Assembly (NCBI GenBank): GCA_026984515.1
Contig: JALSRZ010000116.1
Span: 1-45,147 of the forward strand
Source: Thiohalobacter sp.
GTDB lineage: Bacteria; Pseudomonadota; Gammaproteobacteria; DSM-19610
Direction: 5' to 3'
Length of the DNA: 45,147 bases
Shown here: piece after piece, positions 43,670 to 45,147 of the stretch
Layout of the letters: the number at the start of each line of letters is the position of its first letter
How positions within the stretch are numbered: position 1 is the first letter of the stretch
Program-made: the position numbers and the translations under genes
Notes under the pieces: generated by a model
The model's database searches: none
What the model saw: only the letters and a program-made list of their open reading frames with translations
What the model was told of the DNA's origin: nothing

Positions 43670-45025
43670 ATGAGCAGCAAAAAAATATCCCTTGAAGTGC
43701 AATCGCTGATTGACGCCCAGGACAATCCGTTTGTGCTGATCGATGAGCACTACAACATCGTCTCCGCCAATATCGCTTACAAGCAGGCCTACGGATTCAG
43801 CGAACAGGATATCGTTGAACACAAGTGCTACGAGGTATCACACCGTTCCGACGTACCCTGCCATATGAACGGTGAAGACTGCCCGCACAAACGCGTGTTC
43901 GAAACCCGCAAGCCACACCAGGTACTCCATATTCATTACGATACCCACGCCCGGCCGGAGCACGTGCGCATCAAGGGATCACCGATTTTCGGCCAGGACG
44001 GCACCATGTACCTTGGTGAAGCCGTATTTCCGCTGGCGCACACCGAAGACCTGGACTGCGAACACCAGCGCATGATCGGCAAATCCAAGGCTTTCCAGGG
44101 CTGTATCGAAGCCCTTACCCGCGCGGCGGAAACCGACGCGCCGGTGCTGGTGTGCGGGGAAAGCGGTGTAGGCAAGGACCTGGCCGCAGAATACATTCAC
44201 CGGCGTTCGGATCGCAGCGGTCGCAGCTTTACCATGGTGGATTGCAGCGCCATTTCCGAATCGGTATTTGAAAGTGAACTGTTCGGGCACGAACGCGGCG
44301 CGTTTACCGGTTGCATCGGCCGGCGCTACGGCCTGTTCGAGCAGGCCGACGGCGGCACCCTGTTTTTCAATGAAATCGGCGACCTGCCGCAATCGCTGCA
44401 GGGCCGTCTGCTCAACGCCATGGAAACCGGCCACTTCCGGCGTGTCGGCGGACGCGAATTGCTGAGCGCAGATGCCCGCATCATCTGCGCGACCAGCCAC
44501 AACCTGCGCAAACTGGTCGCCGCCAGCCGTTTCCGCGCCGACCTCTATTACCGCATCGCGGGCATCATCTGTGAAATCCCGGCCCTGCACCAGCGCATCA
44601 GTGATGTACCGGACCTCGCCAGGGCCCTGCTGCACCGCATGGGCGCCAAGGATGACCCCAGTTACCACCTGACCGACGACGCCATCGAGCTACTGTGCCG
44701 GTACGACTACCCCGGCAACGTGCGCGAACTGCGCAATATCCTGCAGCGCGCGGCTTCCCTCAGCACCAACGGCATCATCACCGCGCAGGAGATTCATATC
44801 GAGGAATCGACCGAAACCCGTGGCAACAGCCCGGCGATCCACCTGGTAGACGATAACGGCAACGAACCCTCCATCAAGGGACTGGAATCCCAGTACATTG
44901 CCGAACTGCTGGCGGAGCACCAGGGGAAACGCTCCACGGTGGCACAGATCCTCGGCATCAGCGAGCGCACCCTGTACCGCAAACTGAAACAGTACGGCCT
45001 GCAATCGATCGGCAAGGCCAGCTAG
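43670..45025 (+). CDS. fisR: FisR-like sigma-54-dependent sulfane-sulfur-responsive activator
   Basis: A 451-residue enhancer-binding protein with a PAS-like sensor (about 10-125), AAA+ domain (about 135-365) and Fis-type helix-turn-helix (about 420-445). The sensor has cysteines C53 (HKCYEVSH), C64 (VPCHMNG) and C71 (EDCPHK). These are the very positions I recall as essential for polysulfide sensing in FisR of Cupriavidus pinatubonensis, which supports both identity and the ATG at 43670 (after GGAGGA). Walker A is GESGVGK. Two oddities: GAFTGC instead of GAFTGA, and Asn234 in LFFNEIGDLP where Walker B has Asp. The stop TAG is in the repeat element. Confidence 0.85.
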   Translation: MSSKKISLEVQSLIDAQDNPFVLIDEHYNIVSANIAYKQAYGFSEQDIVEHKCYEVSHRSDVPCHMNGEDCPHKRVFETRKPHQVLHIHYDTHARPEHVRIKGSPIFGQDGTMYLGEAVFPLAHTEDLDCEHQRMIGKSKAFQGCIEALTRAAETDAPVLVCGESGVGKDLAAEYIHRRSDRSGRSFTMVDCSAISESVFESELFGHERGAFTGCIGRRYGLFEQADGGTLFFNEIGDLPQSLQGRLLNAMETGHFRRVGGRELLSADARIICATSHNLRKLVAASRFRADLYYRIAGIICEIPALHQRISDVPDLARALLHRMGAKDDPSYHLTDDAIELLCRYDYPGNVRELRNILQRAASLSTNGIITAQEIHIEESTETRGNSPAIHLVDDNGNEPSIKGLESQYIAELLAEHQGKRSTVAQILGISERTLYRKLKQYGLQSIGKAS

Positions 45026-45147
45026 CCCGCATTTCTCACCGGGTTCCGTAGCGAGGCGGTGGCAGGTCGTGTGATCAGCGGCGTTCGCGACCGAGGGCCG
45101 CGCAGGCATAGTCGACACTATGTCGAGCAGCCCGACCGAGTGAACGC
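45022..45147 (+). mobile_element. 184-bp MITE-like repeat, copy 4 (right end cut by window)
   Basis: The first 126 bases of the element appear identical to the copy at 27775. The left CTAG (45022-45025) forms the TAG stop of the fisR-like gene. The rest lies beyond the window. Confidence 0.88.

Noticed and set aside
1-45147. CRISPR arrays, tRNA or rRNA genes, phage or plasmid genes
   Set aside because: Looked for and not found. The only dispersed repeat is the 184-bp element, which is not an array.

Overview
The window looks like a chromosomal segment of a GC-rich gammaproteobacterium, most likely a sulfur-oxidising one (Chromatiales or a relative). Evidence for the lineage is the gene order rppH-ptsP, ampD-ampE, an EI-Ntr type PtsP, a RegB/RegA redox pair, MotY, and GspC. 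Evidence for sulfur metabolism is a large operon with YeeE/YedE, TsdA-like, DsrE-like and SoxB-like products, together with an activator that carries the three-cysteine sensor of FisR. The species cannot be named from sequence alone.

Layout. 1-5.8 kb: bfd with a Fur box, then the leftward rppH-ptsP pair, then a rightward set of HAD phosphatase, FecCD-type permease and ABC ATPase. 6-11 kb: a DUF5658 membrane protein, a small unknown, ampD-ampE, an SH3-domain protein and ilvD. 11.3-15.1 kb: an isolated gspC followed by two exported ankyrin-repeat proteins. 15.1-20.3 kb: a leftward cusB-cusA heavy-metal efflux operon ending in a proline-rich membrane protein. 20.5-22.8 kb: a large exported protein resembling the SELENBP1/methanethiol oxidase propeller family. 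23.5-28.9 kb: a DUF2892 protein, a Crp/Fnr regulator, a His/Met-rich outer-membrane channel divergent from regB-regA, and motY.

29.5-41.2 kb is the most unusual part: eleven tightly packed rightward genes closed by a clear terminator. They encode two YeeE/YedE halves, two dihaem cytochromes c (one TsdA-like), a SulP transporter, an exported DsrE protein, a SoxB-like hydrolase, an RND exporter, a LolA-like protein, an outer-membrane barrel and a LuxR regulator with a degenerate receiver. A second SoxB-like protein and a FisR-like sigma-54 activator follow. Sigma-54 type -24/-12 boxes lie upstream of this operon and upstream of the SELENBP1-like gene. Both upstream regions carry the same 13-base motif, so I infer one sulfane-sulfur-responsive regulon joining them.

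Four near-identical copies of a 184-bp element with CTAGCCCGCATTTCTCACCG terminal inverted repeats are present, including at both window edges. Each copy abuts a gene so that its terminal CTAG supplies or overlaps that gene's TAG stop codon. No tRNA, rRNA, CRISPR array, transposase or phage gene was seen.
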